Shown here piece after piece: positions 1 through 8,603 of a stretch of DNA of 34,762 nt. The position numbers and the translations under genes are program-made. How positions within the stretch are numbered: position 1 is the first letter of the stretch; each line of letters opens with the position of its first letter. A model generated the notes under the pieces. That model was given only the letters and a program-made list of their open reading frames with translations, did no database searches and had not been told where the DNA came from. The DNA is from Paludibacteraceae bacterium. Lineage in GTDB: Bacteria; Bacteroidota; Bacteroidia; Bacteroidales; Paludibacteraceae. The DNA lies in NCBI GenBank assembly GCA_024405895.1, contig JAKSNW010000018.1, positions 1 through 34,762 of the forward strand, read 5' to 3'.

Positions 1-69
1 TGGAACACTATGGTTTACGGTACTCCACGCATTGCACCTCGCTATGTGAAAGCCAGACGCAAGAAATAA
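1..69 (+). CDS. 3' end of an unidentified protein gene (partial)
   Basis: An open frame enters from the left edge in frame 1 and gives 22 residues ending in YVKARRKK before TAA at 67-69. It is followed 23 bases later by a clear intrinsic terminator, which supports it being a real gene end on this strand. The basic tail and the phrase GTPRIAPRYV do not identify a family for me. Too little is present to assign a function. Confidence 0.5.
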   Translation, partial: WNTMVYGTPRIAPRYVKARRKK

Positions 70-92
70 ATTTCGCACTCATAAGTACTTAC

Positions 93-123
93 AAGCCCGA
101 CAATTAATATTGCCGGGCTTTTC
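93..123 (+). terminator. Intrinsic terminator after the left-edge gene
   Basis: A perfect 7-base stem (AAGCCCG at 93-99, CGGGCTT at 114-120) runs straight into a short T-rich stretch. It lies just downstream of the stop codon at 69 and is oriented to end plus-strand transcription. Confidence 0.75.
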
Positions 124-254
124 GTTGTAAAACAAACAGGAACGATAGGTGTTGGAAATTAGTTCTTGATGATTGAGTCTTTGTGAGGGCAAGCTGAAGA
201 CAAATCTGTCTATGTTATTTTTATTATATGATAAAAACATTGCACATAGGGCAT

Positions 255-286
255 AAAAAAGAGGACAACCCTCAAGGATTGTCCTC
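255..286 (-). terminator. Intrinsic terminator of the HTH gene
   Basis: GAGGACAA (261-268) pairs with TTGTCCTC (279-286). Read on the minus strand the hairpin is followed by six T residues. It lies 29 bases downstream of the stop codon of the HTH gene at 316. Confidence 0.85.
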
Positions 287-315
287 ATAAAACTTATTCT
301 TGTTCAGAAAACAGA

Positions 316-567
316 TTATTTGTTTTCTGCAGCGATTTTGCAAGCCAAATCGTAGATAGTGGTGTCGTCCAAAACAACCAAGCCACCGTCAGGTCCTGGT
401 TCGATGTGAACACCGCAGCCGTCACCCTCTTTGAAGTTTTGACCACCGAAATAGTTACGAACGGTATCAGCTGTGAGACCTAATTCGTCGGCAATGCGTT
501 GCATTGAACCGTTTGGCAGACTGTCTTTGAGTTTGCGCAATTCGTTAAATGTGATTGTCTTAGTCAT
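316..567 (-). CDS. Small helix-turn-helix DNA-binding protein
   Basis: This 83-residue protein has an HTH-like segment at about residues 19-42 (SMQRIADELGLTADTVRNYF), the pattern of a sequence-specific DNA-binding helix pair in which A-D-E-L-G-L leads into a recognition helix T-A-D-T-V-R-N. The C-terminal half is Gly/Asp-rich (residues 45-70) and ends in a short helix. Similar small HTH proteins occur across Bacteroidales, but I know of no assigned role. The gene stands alone, with its own terminator and a 175-base AT-rich upstream region that carries TTGTAC-type inverted repeats, which suggests autoregulation (inference). The ATG at 567 is the only sensible start. Confidence 0.8.
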   Translation of the reverse strand: MTKTITFNELRKLKDSLPNGSMQRIADELGLTADTVRNYFGGQNFKEGDGCGVHIEPGPDGGLVVLDDTTIYDLACKIAAENK

Positions 568-587
568 GATGAAATATGATTAAGGGG

Positions 588-629
588 TTGTACAAAAATT
601 TCTTATTATTTCTGTTGTAAATATACAAC
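588..629. promoter_or_regulatory. Possible operator: two TTGTA-type palindromes upstream of the HTH gene
   Basis: TTGTACAA (588-595) is a perfect 8-base palindrome lying 20 bases upstream of the HTH start codon. GTTGTA-AATA-TACAAC (614-629) is a 6-base inverted repeat with the same half-site. A third TTTGTACC half-site lies at 652-659. The repeated half-site next to a DNA-binding protein gene suggests an operator. No clear TAnnTTTG promoter was found here. Confidence 0.4.
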
Positions 630-742
630 CTTATTTTCGAATATCCGACTGTTTGTACCTATTTTTTGAAATATTTTTTACTTTTATTTTATAGCAAAGG
701 TTATCAACAGATTATGCAGTCTGGAGTTTCGTTGATTAATCG

Positions 743-1387
743 TTAAACAAACGCAGCCACGACAATGGTGATGAGCCAAAGTTCTGTGAAATATCCTGCA
801 TCCGACTTGTCCAGCTGCCTGCATTGCTCAAGCAAGTACGGTTGTGCCTTACGTAGTGTTGCATAGGTTGCCCATGCTACGAGCATGCCGACAATGGCAC
901 CACAAAGGATATCGCCAGGATAGTGTACGCCCAGATACATTCGGCTGTAGGAAAAGAGCGCAGCCCACAAGAATGAGACGATAGATAGCAGTGTCTGTCG
1001 ATGCATCAAGGTGAGAAATAGAGCCAAGCCAAAACTGTTGGCTGCATGCGAGGAGACAAATCCGAATGCGCCGCCACGATAGCCATTGACAACATGGACG
1101 AGGTTCTCCAAGCCTGGAGTATGTGTAGGACGTGGACGCGCCACCAATGGTTTTATCAGGTCAGAAGAAATCTGGTCGGCACACAAGATGACAACAGCCA
1201 TAAATGCCACATACCACCACGTCAACTTCCCAAGCTTACGATAGATTCGCCACAACAACAAGACAAGCAATGGAATCCACGTTGTCTGTTTTGTGATGAT
1301 GTTGAAAAAGTGGTCGAAGAATGGGGAGTTGCAGCCGTTGATTGCCAAAAGCAACGACTGATCCCATTGCAAGAGTGTCTGAAACAT
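743..1387 (-). CDS. PAP2-family membrane phosphatase
   Basis: A 214-residue integral membrane protein with all three PAP2 signatures: K79-x6-RP (KPLVARPRP), a second motif reduced to S112-S113-H114 (family form PSGH), and S148-R-x5-H155-x3-D159 (SRMYLGVHYPGD). H114 and H155 are the expected nucleophile and acid/base. About five to six hydrophobic helices surround them. The family hydrolyses lipid phosphates, for example undecaprenyl pyrophosphate or phosphatidic acid derivatives, at the membrane; the substrate here is unknown. The ATG overlaps the batE stop codon (TAATG), so translation is probably coupled and the gene belongs to the Bat unit. An upstream in-frame start at 1456 lies well inside batE and is unlikely. 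No convincing terminator follows it. Confidence 0.88.
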   Translation of the reverse strand: MFQTLLQWDQSLLLAINGCNSPFFDHFFNIITKQTTWIPLLVLLLWRIYRKLGKLTWWYVAFMAVVILCADQISSDLIKPLVARPRPTHTPGLENLVHVVNGYRGGAFGFVSSHAANSFGLALFLTLMHRQTLLSIVSFLWAALFSYSRMYLGVHYPGDILCGAIVGMLVAWATYATLRKAQPYLLEQCRQLDKSDAGYFTELWLITIVVAAFV

Positions 1388-2151
1388 TAAATCGGTTGGA
1401 TTGTTGTGGTTAGCAGCCAGCCTACCTGACCATCGGCGATGCGGATTTTTGTCCATCCGCCTAATACGTCCTGACGTTCTACCTTTGTGCCTTCGTGCAG
1501 AACGAAGATTTCCGTGCCGCTAGTGTCAGGCGAACTCTTTACGGTAACAGAGCCATCCATGACAATGGCTTCAACACGCTGCTCGATATATCGTTTCTGG
1601 CTGAACGCGTAGATGCAAGAGACAAGGGCAAAGACGCAGCAGAACAGCATGACGCCAAATGAGACTTTTCGCAACACCATACGTTTGCCGAATATCAGAA
1701 GAAGCAATGAAATCAAGGCAAGCACGAACAACACGACAGACATTTTTGCCCAGGTGTTGGACGACAACGATCTTCCCAAGCCACGGAAGAAAGCGGTGAT
1801 GAAGAAGACGTTTAGAGGTTCAATCTTGTCGGTTATCTGCTGATTGACAAACTCGAGATTGGCTTTGGCATCGGCATGCTGTGGATTGAGACGCAATGCA
1901 CGCTCGAAGTTGAGCACAGCCAAAGCAAGGTTGCCCTGTTTGTAACATGTGGTGGCATAGTTATAATAGAGGTCTGCCGATTCGTTTTTCTCCAACAGAG
2001 CAGCATAGATGTCTGCAGCTTCGTCGTAGGAACCGTTGGCATACAACTCATTGGCACGAGTAATCTGATTTTCTATGGTCTCAGCCTGCGCACAAAGCGC
2101 AACAACCAGAAGAGAAAGGATAAATATGACTTTTTTCATAACTCTGTGCAT
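1387..2151 (-). CDS. batE: BatE: TPR and SH3-like domain aerotolerance protein
   Basis: A 254-residue protein with a signal sequence (about residues 5-23), TPR-type helical repeats (about 28-105, with ASADLYYNYAT-like and NFERALRLNP phrases), two transmembrane helices (about 136-156 and 163-185) and a C-terminal bacterial SH3 domain (about 190-252, ending GWLLTTTIQPI). This is the BatE layout of Bacteroidales. BatE is part of the Bacteroides aerotolerance (Bat) group, thought to form a membrane complex with the VWA proteins BatA and BatB; its molecular task is not established. It starts three bases after batD ends. The ATG at 2139 (MKKVIFIL) would give a more typical signal peptide than the one at 2151, and I cannot decide between them. 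Confidence 0.88.
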   Translation of the reverse strand: MHRVMKKVIFILSLLVVALCAQAETIENQITRANELYANGSYDEAADIYAALLEKNESADLYYNYATTCYKQGNLALAVLNFERALRLNPQHADAKANLEFVNQQITDKIEPLNVFFITAFFRGLGRSLSSNTWAKMSVVLFVLALISLLLLIFGKRMVLRKVSFGVMLFCCVFALVSCIYAFSQKRYIEQRVEAIVMDGSVTVKSSPDTSGTEIFVLHEGTKVERQDVLGGWTKIRIADGQVGWLLTTTIQPI

Positions 2152-2154
2152 TTA

Positions 2155-3996
2155 CTATTTGACAATCATATCCTCCAATTGAGAAATCACTTTTACACTA
2201 TTATTATATATGTTTGCCATTGCCTCGTGTGTATTCTGCGATGGCGCATAGCGTTCATATTCGCAATCGTTCAACAGTTTGACAAATTCGGCAACGGTGT
2301 CTGCGGTCACGCCGCTATTTGCCAACTCAGCCTCAACATTTTCTTTCGTAAGGTCTGCCATTGGCATTGAGAGTTTGTCGCAGAGATAGCCCCAGAGTGT
2401 CTTGAGTACCTCGTCGTAGAACTCGTTCTTCTTATCAGCCTTAAGCAGTTGTTCAGCCGTTTTCAGGCGTTTCACAGCCACCTTGTTGGCTTTCTTGGAT
2501 TTCACAAGTGCAACGTTGGCATTCAGTTGAGCTTGTTTGCGGAAGAAGATAATCAAGGCAAGGGTCAGCAATGCAGGAAGTAAGTAAGCGAGCCAGAAGG
2601 ACAGCGAGCCCGTCCAGATTTTCTTACGAGGAGAAGCCGTTACGTTATCCGTACGAATGTAACGCACGTCGGTTGCAATGGCTTTGACTTGCTCCTGGTT
2701 GTTCGAGTAGTTGACAGCAGCTTCGGAAGGTGCGCCGCTACCTTTGTTGACAACGATATCGAACGATTCGCTCGACAGGGTCTTATAAGTATTGGTGGAG
2801 AGGTCGAAGTAGGTCACCTCAAAGCCAGGGATATTAAAGTTGCCAGCATGACGAGGAATAGCGAGATACTCGATGGTCTTCGTTCCCGACATTCCTTCCG
2901 ATGTAGTGCGGTAATCTTGTGAAACGGTTGGTTCGTACACTTCGAAATCTGCAGGGAAGGTGATTTCCGGAGTTTTTATCATCTTGAGGTTACCAACACC
3001 TTTCAAAGTCAGTTTGATGGTGACAGGCTCGTTTGCACTCAGTTCTGTCTTGTCTATCACGGTAGACATTGAGAGTTTGCCCACGCCGTTGCAGAAATTG
3101 TCTGGCTGTGGTTTAGGCAACTCGGTAACGTTAACAGCCACACTCTTTGAAGAGAGTGCTTTCTCCACCTCGTTGTAGACAGGTACGATGCCAAAGAAGC
3201 TACGTTGCTGTCCAACCTGAACACGCACAGCTGCCGTGAGTTTCATTGGTTCGATGACCAGTTTGCCACCTTTCTGTGGGAAGACAAGCAGTTGTTTCAA
3301 TATCGAGGTGTTGTAGTTTTTGCCGTTGTAATGCTCTACGCCATTGCGACGTGAATCGTCGATGTCTACTTCCTGTGAGGTGAAGCCTTTCAGGTCAGGA
3401 AATTTGACGTTATCGATGCTGATTACATCCACTTTGTAGAACAATTTGTAGGTAACCATCAGTGCCTCCTGTTCTCTGACAGATGTTTTGGATACCTGCG
3501 TAAGAAGGAACAGATTGTCGGCGGTTATCTGTTGCGAAGTGGCAACGGTTTGCTGTGCACTCTGTTGACCAGAGCCTTGCTGCTTTGCACCTTCCTCTTG
3601 CGGAAGCACGTTCATGGACAAAGCATTTGATTTGTAGGCATCGCCGTCCACAGTAGCCGTAGCGGCTGGGATGGTCAGTTTACCCGCACGTTTTGCCTTG
3701 AGGATATACGTTACGGTATAAGCAAACGAGGAGCTTTTCTGTCCATTGACAAACGATACGCTGGTGCTTGTTGATGTTGACGGACCAGCAAGAATCTCGA
3801 AGCCATCCAACTCAGGCATGCGTACGTCGCTTGCTTTCTGGTTGAGCACATAGGAGAGCTGGAAGGGTTCACCAACCACTACATCCTTTGAACGCACCTG
3901 TGCGTTGAATTCCACCTTGTCCTTGGCGAAAGCCGTGTTCACCAAGCACAGTTGTATGAGAATCAGAAATAATAAGGCGAATCTTTTTCTTGCCAT
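2155..3996 (-). CDS. batD: BatD: aerotolerance protein with Ig-like periplasmic domains
   Basis: A 613-residue protein with a signal peptide (about 1-24, cleaved after NTAFA), a long beta-rich periplasmic region with repeated Ig-like segments (about 27-415, e.g. SKDVVVGEPFQLSY and ANEPVTIKLTLKGVGNL), one transmembrane helix (about 463-485) and a cytoplasmic tail of mainly helices. This matches the BatD/oxygen-tolerance family in length and layout. BatD is predicted to hold the Bat VWA proteins together at the inner membrane. It begins four bases after batC ends and stops three bases before batE, so it is inside one transcript. Confidence 0.92.
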   Translation of the reverse strand: MARKRFALLFLILIQLCLVNTAFAKDKVEFNAQVRSKDVVVGEPFQLSYVLNQKASDVRMPELDGFEILAGPSTSTSTSVSFVNGQKSSSFAYTVTYILKAKRAGKLTIPAATATVDGDAYKSNALSMNVLPQEEGAKQQGSGQQSAQQTVATSQQITADNLFLLTQVSKTSVREQEALMVTYKLFYKVDVISIDNVKFPDLKGFTSQEVDIDDSRRNGVEHYNGKNYNTSILKQLLVFPQKGGKLVIEPMKLTAAVRVQVGQQRSFFGIVPVYNEVEKALSSKSVAVNVTELPKPQPDNFCNGVGKLSMSTVIDKTELSANEPVTIKLTLKGVGNLKMIKTPEITFPADFEVYEPTVSQDYRTTSEGMSGTKTIEYLAIPRHAGNFNIPGFEVTYFDLSTNTYKTLSSESFDIVVNKGSGAPSEAAVNYSNNQEQVKAIATDVRYIRTDNVTASPRKKIWTGSLSFWLAYLLPALLTLALIIFFRKQAQLNANVALVKSKKANKVAVKRLKTAEQLLKADKKNEFYDEVLKTLWGYLCDKLSMPMADLTKENVEAELANSGVTADTVAEFVKLLNDCEYERYAPSQNTHEAMANIYNNSVKVISQLEDMIVK

Positions 3997-4000
3997 AGTA

Positions 4001-4687
4001 TTACCAGTCTTTTTCCACTTTACTACGTTTAGCCATGCGAGCCTCTTTTTCCTTCACTTTGTCTTGTGTCTGTTTTTCGTCTTGTTGAAGCATTTCAAGC
4101 AGTTGTTCAGCTTTGTCTTTCGACATATTAGGCTGAGGCTGCTGTTGAGGCTGTTGCTGTTGTTGTTGATCTTGTTGCTGCTGCTGTTGTTGCTGTTGCT
4201 GATCCTGCTTTTGTTCCTGCTGTTGCTGATTTTGCTGGTTTTGCTGCTGCTGTTGTTTTTGGAGCAGTGCCTGTGCAAAAGCCAGATTATAGCGGGTATC
4301 ATTGTCGGTTGGATTATTGCGCAGAGCCTGTTTGTAGGCGGCGATACATTGTTCCAACTGACCAGCCTTAAGCAACGAGTTACCCATGTTATGAAGGCAT
4401 GAAGCCTTACGTTTCTTGTCATCGCCAGCCAACGAGAGCGCATGACTGTATTGCTTGGCAGCTTCCTCGTATTTCTCCTGACGGAACAACGAGTTGCCCA
4501 GATTGTAGCTGCTGGCAAACGATTTGTCGTTCTTTTCCAAGCCGCGACGATACTCTACCTCAGCATCCACATACTCATCTTTATTGTAGAGGCGGTTGCC
4601 ATGTCTCACATCCTTGGCTTCCTGTTGTGCACTGAGCGAAAGTGATATGAGAAGGAGCATTATGATTAATGAATAACACGGTTTCAT
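4001..4687 (-). CDS. batC: BatC: TPR protein with long glutamine tract
   Basis: A 228-residue exported protein: signal peptide (1-20, SLSA then QQ), TPR repeats (about 28-140, e.g. RHGNRLYNKDEYVDAEVEYRRGLE and HNMGNSLLKAGQLEQCIAAY in part), a glutamine-rich stretch (143-186) broken only by a few N, D, E, K and P, then a charged tail ending KVEKDW. BatC proteins are periplasmic TPR partners of the Bat complex. Its ATG overlaps the batB stop by four bases (ATGA), which implies translational coupling. The Gln tract is encoded by mixed CAA/CAG codons and is much longer than needed for a plain linker. Confidence 0.9.
   Translation of the reverse strand: MKPCYSLIIMLLLISLSLSAQQEAKDVRHGNRLYNKDEYVDAEVEYRRGLEKNDKSFASSYNLGNSLFRQEKYEEAAKQYSHALSLAGDDKKRKASCLHNMGNSLLKAGQLEQCIAAYKQALRNNPTDNDTRYNLAFAQALLQKQQQQQNQQNQQQQEQKQDQQQQQQQQQQDQQQQQQPQQQPQPNMSKDKAEQLLEMLQQDEKQTQDKVKEKEARMAKRSKVEKDW
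4130..4261 (-). repeat. Low-complexity CAG/CAA tract encoding poly-Gln in BatC
   Basis: The DNA encodes residues 143-186 of BatC and is an irregular run of CAG and CAA codons, read on the plus strand as TTG/CTG triplets. The mixture of the two codons makes slippage less likely than in a pure repeat, but length differences between strains would be expected. Confidence 0.85.
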
Positions 4688-5718
4688 TTGCGTTCCTCCT
4701 TGAAAAGGTTGATTTTGCGAAGCCAGTGGTTCTGGCGTCCCAAAACGAAATATTCAATGAACAAGACAAACATGGCAAGCCAGAGGAAGATGAAGAAGTG
4801 GTCTTCGTACTGTGAATACGACTGAACCTCCAGTTCGCCTTTCTGCATTGACTCAATCTGGTTGTTGATGGCTCTAAGTGCAGAGTTGCTATTGTCTGCA
4901 TGCACATAGATGCCTTTGCCGGCAGCAGCAATGTTCTTACACATCTCCTCGTTGAGTTTGGTGATAACGACCTCACCGTCTTTGTCTCGCCAGAAATTGC
5001 TGGTTCCTTCAATCGGGATGAGTGCGCCTTCCGTTTTACCCAATCCGACCACGTTGACGGTGACACCGTTTTCGGCAGCCATCTTGGCAGCCTCAACAGC
5101 ATTGTCTTCGTGGTTCTCGCCGTCGGTAATCAGAATGATGGTGCGGCCAGCACTACTCTTCTCGCTACCAAACGAACTGACGCACAACTCAATGGCAGAA
5201 CCAATAGCAGTGCCAGGACGTGGTACGGTGTTGGTGGAGATATTTGAGAGGAACATCTTGGCAGAGACATTGTCGGAGGTGATAGGCAGTTGGATGAAGG
5301 CATCGCCTGCAAACACCACCAGTCCCACTTTGTCGTCGGCCATTTTGTCTATCATCTTTGATATCATCAATTTGGAATTCTCCAATCTGTTAGGCGACAC
5401 ATCCTGTGCCAACATGGAATTGGAGACATCAAGGGCGATCATCGCTTCCACACCTTCGCGAATGTTCGTCTCCTGCTTGACGCCGTATTGTGGACGTGCA
5501 GCTGCAAGAATCAGAAGCGAGAGCGCCAGCATCTGAAGGAAAAACTTAACGTAAGAGCGGCTCTTCGAGAAATCTGGCATGAGTTGACGCAGAATCTCAG
5601 GGTCACCAAACTTTTGCAAGCGCTTACGCTGACTGTATTTGCCGTAGAAGAACAGCAGAATAAGCAGCGGCACTAACGCGAGTGCATATAGTAAATGTGG
5701 GTTGGCAAATCTAAACAT
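4684..5718 (-). CDS. batB: BatB: membrane-anchored von Willebrand A domain protein
   Basis: A 344-residue protein with two N-terminal transmembrane helices (about 8-25 and 57-75), a VWA domain (about 90-280) and a C-terminal helix (about 310-328). The metal-ion-dependent adhesion site is intact: D97-x-S99-x-S101 in DVSNSM, the Thr of PGTAIG, and the Asp of ITDGEN. This fits BatB, a component of the Bat aerotolerance system whose VWA domain is expected to bind a divalent cation and partner proteins. It lies 14 bases after batA and overlaps batC by four bases. Confidence 0.92.
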   Translation of the reverse strand: MFRFANPHLLYALALVPLLILLFFYGKYSQRKRLQKFGDPEILRQLMPDFSKSRSYVKFFLQMLALSLLILAAARPQYGVKQETNIREGVEAMIALDVSNSMLAQDVSPNRLENSKLMISKMIDKMADDKVGLVVFAGDAFIQLPITSDNVSAKMFLSNISTNTVPRPGTAIGSAIELCVSSFGSEKSSAGRTIILITDGENHEDNAVEAAKMAAENGVTVNVVGLGKTEGALIPIEGTSNFWRDKDGEVVITKLNEEMCKNIAAAGKGIYVHADNSNSALRAINNQIESMQKGELEVQSYSQYEDHFFIFLWLAMFVLFIEYFVLGRQNHWLRKINLFKEERK

Positions 5719-5732
5719 AATTCGTTCGATTA

Positions 5733-6725
5733 TTATTCAGGCAAACGACGTAATACGGTGTTTCTCAACAGGATTTCAGCCACAAAGAAAAGCAATGCAG
5801 CCAATGCCCAAGGAAGGTATTTCTCATCCTTCTTGCTGTATTCGTTGACATGCAGTTTGGTTTTCTCCATTTGGTCAATTTCCTCATAGATGGCCTTCAG
5901 TTTGTTGGCATCGGTGGCACGGAAGTATTTACCGTCTGTAAGCGAAGCAATCTGTTTAAGTGTCTGCTCATCAATGTCAACCGGGCGGTCTACGTAGTGA
6001 ATATTACCGAAGTTATCATATACAGGGGTAGGAGCCACGCCACGTGTACCCACACCAATGGTATACACGCGAATACCCATTGTTTGGGCGATTTCTGCGG
6101 CTGTGATAGGGTCAACGTCACCGGCATTGTTGGTACCGTCAGTCAAAAGGATAATGACTTTGGATTTTGCCTGGCTGTCTTTGATGCGGTTGATACTGTT
6201 GGCAAGGCCAAGGCCGATGGCTGTTCCGTCTTCAATCATACCGTATTCAATGCTGTTGAACAGGTTGACCAAGGCGGCGTGGTCACCGGTAAGCGGACAT
6301 TGCGTAAAGCTTTCGCCTGCAAAAACCACAAGACCGATGTTGTCGTTAGGACGGCTTGAGGCAAACTCAATGCCTACTTTCTTGGCTGCCTGAAGACGAT
6401 CTGGACGAAGGTCGCGAGAGAGCATGGTGCCTGACACGTCAAGTGCCATGACGATATCGATGCCTTCAGTGGTTTCTGAGTGATATGAGTTATTGAGTTG
6501 CGGACGGGCAATTGCAACGATGACGCAAGCCAATGTCAACATTCGCAACACAAACAATAGATGACGAAGTAGGGATTTCCAACTGGAACTTGCCTGGTTT
6601 GTGAAAGCACCCAGCGTGGAAACCTGAAGGTCTGCTTCTGCCTCACGATGAGAATAGATGTACCAACAAACGGCTGGTACAAGCAAGAGAAGAAGCCACA
6701 AATATTCGGGATTGCTGAAGCTCAT
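5733..6725 (-). CDS. batA: BatA: membrane-anchored von Willebrand A domain protein
   Basis: A 330-residue paralogue of BatB with the same plan: helices at about 10-24 and 56-73, a VWA domain (about 88-285), and a C-terminal helix (about 308-324). The metal site is complete: D96-x-S98-x-T100 (DVSGTM), DGTAIG and LLTDGTNN. BatA is the namesake of the Bacteroides aerotolerance cluster. In related systems VWA proteins are clients of MoxR ATPases, and moxR sits three genes upstream. The start is two bases after the preceding gene ends. Confidence 0.93.
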   Translation of the reverse strand: MSFSNPEYLWLLLLLVPAVCWYIYSHREAEADLQVSTLGAFTNQASSSWKSLLRHLLFVLRMLTLACVIVAIARPQLNNSYHSETTEGIDIVMALDVSGTMLSRDLRPDRLQAAKKVGIEFASSRPNDNIGLVVFAGESFTQCPLTGDHAALVNLFNSIEYGMIEDGTAIGLGLANSINRIKDSQAKSKVIILLTDGTNNAGDVDPITAAEIAQTMGIRVYTIGVGTRGVAPTPVYDNFGNIHYVDRPVDIDEQTLKQIASLTDGKYFRATDANKLKAIYEEIDQMEKTKLHVNEYSKKDEKYLPWALAALLFFVAEILLRNTVLRRLPE

Positions 6726-6727
6726 AC

Positions 6728-7684
6728 TTATTTCTGTTTTTCAGTTTCAGACATCTGGGCATCTTGCTGATGTTTCCATGCAGTAGCCTCACGAACAAAG
6801 TCTTCTGCTTTCGACATCGATTGCTGATGTTCATCGACAGGAGGGTTGTATTTAGCAAACTTCACCAAGTCGGCAAGCGACAGTATCTGTCGGAGATCAT
6901 CGTATGTGTCAGCAGATTTTTTCTTCAGTTGGTTGAGAGAGGAGAGAATCTCATCAGAGGTTCTTTCCATGGTAGGAACCTCAAAGGTACGCTCAATGAA
7001 GACACGCAGCACATCCACCAGACGTGTCTGATAGATTTTATACTGTCCACGCATCAGCAAGTCTTCCTTAGCCAAGAGTTGCAAAGCAGCAAGTGCCTCT
7101 TCGTCAGCAGGAGCACGCTGTTCTTCTTTCACTTCTTCTTCGCCTTCAGCAGGACGATTCTTCCAGCGTTTGTAGAACACGAAGCCTAACCATGCTGCCA
7201 AACCAATCAAGAGGAGAATCAAGGCATACAAGGCCCATTCTTTCCAGTTGAAAGGGGCTTTTTCTATTGGTTTGATATCTGTGATTGCCATCTCCGTGGT
7301 ATCCACCGGGATGGTCATCACTTTCAATGATAATGCATTGCTCAAGAAAGTGTCGCCATCAAGAACGAACGGCATCTCTGGGATATAGAAGAGTGCAGAA
7401 TCAAAAGCTGTAACTATGAAGCTATAATCCACCTCAACGACACCATCAATCGCAACAGTATCAATGGAGCGGTCAACGATTTCAAGGTCGGTAATGATGG
7501 TATCAGCAAATACAGGCGGAATGATGGTGCCTTTGCTGTTGAATACTTTGTAGGTTAGACGAGCCTGCTCGCCAATCAGCAACACCGTTGAGTCGATCTC
7601 TGCCTTTACCGAAGGGGTCTGGGCGACGATGAACGATGCCGTCATCAGCATCAGTGTCAATAAAACTAATTTTATCTTGTTCAT
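6728..7684 (-). CDS. Membrane-anchored BatD-like protein of the Bat cluster
   Basis: A 318-residue protein with a signal peptide (about 1-21), a beta-rich exported domain (about 24-130) that resembles a single BatD-type Ig-like unit (STVLLIGEQARLTYKVF), a transmembrane helix (149-171), and a basic then acidic cytoplasmic tail with helical segments (about 190-300). A gene of this size and layout is regularly found between the DUF58 gene and batA in Bacteroidales and has no agreed name. Its position implies that it works with BatA/BatB. It follows the DUF58 gene after eight bases. Function unknown beyond that. Confidence 0.75.
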   Translation of the reverse strand: MNKIKLVLLTLMLMTASFIVAQTPSVKAEIDSTVLLIGEQARLTYKVFNSKGTIIPPVFADTIITDLEIVDRSIDTVAIDGVVEVDYSFIVTAFDSALFYIPEMPFVLDGDTFLSNALSLKVMTIPVDTTEMAITDIKPIEKAPFNWKEWALYALILLLIGLAAWLGFVFYKRWKNRPAEGEEEVKEEQRAPADEEALAALQLLAKEDLLMRGQYKIYQTRLVDVLRVFIERTFEVPTMERTSDEILSSLNQLKKKSADTYDDLRQILSLADLVKFAKYNPPVDEHQQSMSKAEDFVREATAWKHQQDAQMSETEKQK

Positions 7685-7692
7685 AGCTGATT

Positions 7693-8571
7693 CTATCTTT
7701 TTGCACCTCTACTACGGAACAGTTGGAGCAGAGATTTCACATAGTCTTGCTGGGTTTCTATTGATACGAAGTCCATACCAGACTTGGCAACAACTTTCTG
7801 CAGGGCAAGGTATTTCTGTACGACATAGTCGCTATACATCATTCTTACTTTCTGACTGCTGGTATCCACCCATTTCGTCTCGCCAGTCTCAGCATCACGC
7901 AATTTCATCAATCCCACATCTGGGATTTCCTTGTCGCGTTCATCATAGAGATGTATTGCAATAAGGTCGTGCTTACGTTTGGCAATGACAGCCGAATCCT
8001 CGTAGCTGATATCAGTAAGGAAGTCGGACAACAAGAACGCCGTACAGCGTTTCTTGATTGCATTGGTCATGTAACGCAAGGCTTGGTCAATATCTGTACC
8101 CTTGCCTTCAGGCTGAAACTCCAGCAACTCACGAATGATATATAGGATATGCTTCTTACCTTTTTGAGGCGGGATAAGTTTCTCTACTCTATCGGAGAAA
8201 AAGATGATGCCGATTTTATCGTTGTTCTGAATGGCAGAGAATGCCAAAGTGGCAGCAATCTCAGTGATGACGTCACGTTTCAGTTGGTTGTGCGAAGCGA
8301 AGACGTTACTGCGTGAGACGTCCACCAACAGCATGACTGTTTGTTCACGCTCCTCCTCAAAGACCTTGACATAAGGTTTCTGCAGACGAGCAGTGACGTT
8401 CCAGTCGATAGAACGGACATCGTCGCCATACTGATACTCGCGCACTTCCGCAAAGGTCATACCACGACCCTTGAAGGCCGAATGATACTCACCGGCAAAA
8501 ATGTCACGAGAAAGGCCCTTGGTCTTAATCTCAATCTGACGAACTTTTTTTAATAGTTCATTTGCTTCCAT
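7693..8571 (-). CDS. DUF58 domain protein of the MoxR-Bat cluster
   Basis: A 292-residue soluble protein with the family signature at about residues 33-62: FKGRGMTFAEVREYQYGDD then VRSIDWNVTAR. A degenerate VWA-like fold follows (VDVSRSNVF, FLLSDFLTD). DUF58 proteins are almost always encoded beside MoxR AAA+ ATPases and are thought to be adaptor or client proteins; no catalytic activity is known. The gene lies 32 bases after moxR and eight bases before the next gene. The single ATG at 8571 gives the usual family N-terminus. Confidence 0.9.
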   Translation of the reverse strand: MEANELLKKVRQIEIKTKGLSRDIFAGEYHSAFKGRGMTFAEVREYQYGDDVRSIDWNVTARLQKPYVKVFEEEREQTVMLLVDVSRSNVFASHNQLKRDVITEIAATLAFSAIQNNDKIGIIFFSDRVEKLIPPQKGKKHILYIIRELLEFQPEGKGTDIDQALRYMTNAIKKRCTAFLLSDFLTDISYEDSAVIAKRKHDLIAIHLYDERDKEIPDVGLMKLRDAETGETKWVDTSSQKVRMMYSDYVVQKYLALQKVVAKSGMDFVSIETQQDYVKSLLQLFRSRGAKR

Positions 8572-8603
8572 AGTTCAATGCAAACAACTATAATCGAGCA
8601 AAA

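Noticed and set aside
79-288. Minus-strand open frame of 69 codons next to the left-edge gene
   Set aside because: It runs through both terminator hairpins (93-123 and 255-286), has no family features and no promoter; it is most likely chance.
3905-4402. Plus-strand frame rich in Leu that looks like a membrane protein
   Set aside because: It is the complementary strand of the BatC glutamine tract; CAG/CAA read backwards gives CTG/TTG Leu codons.
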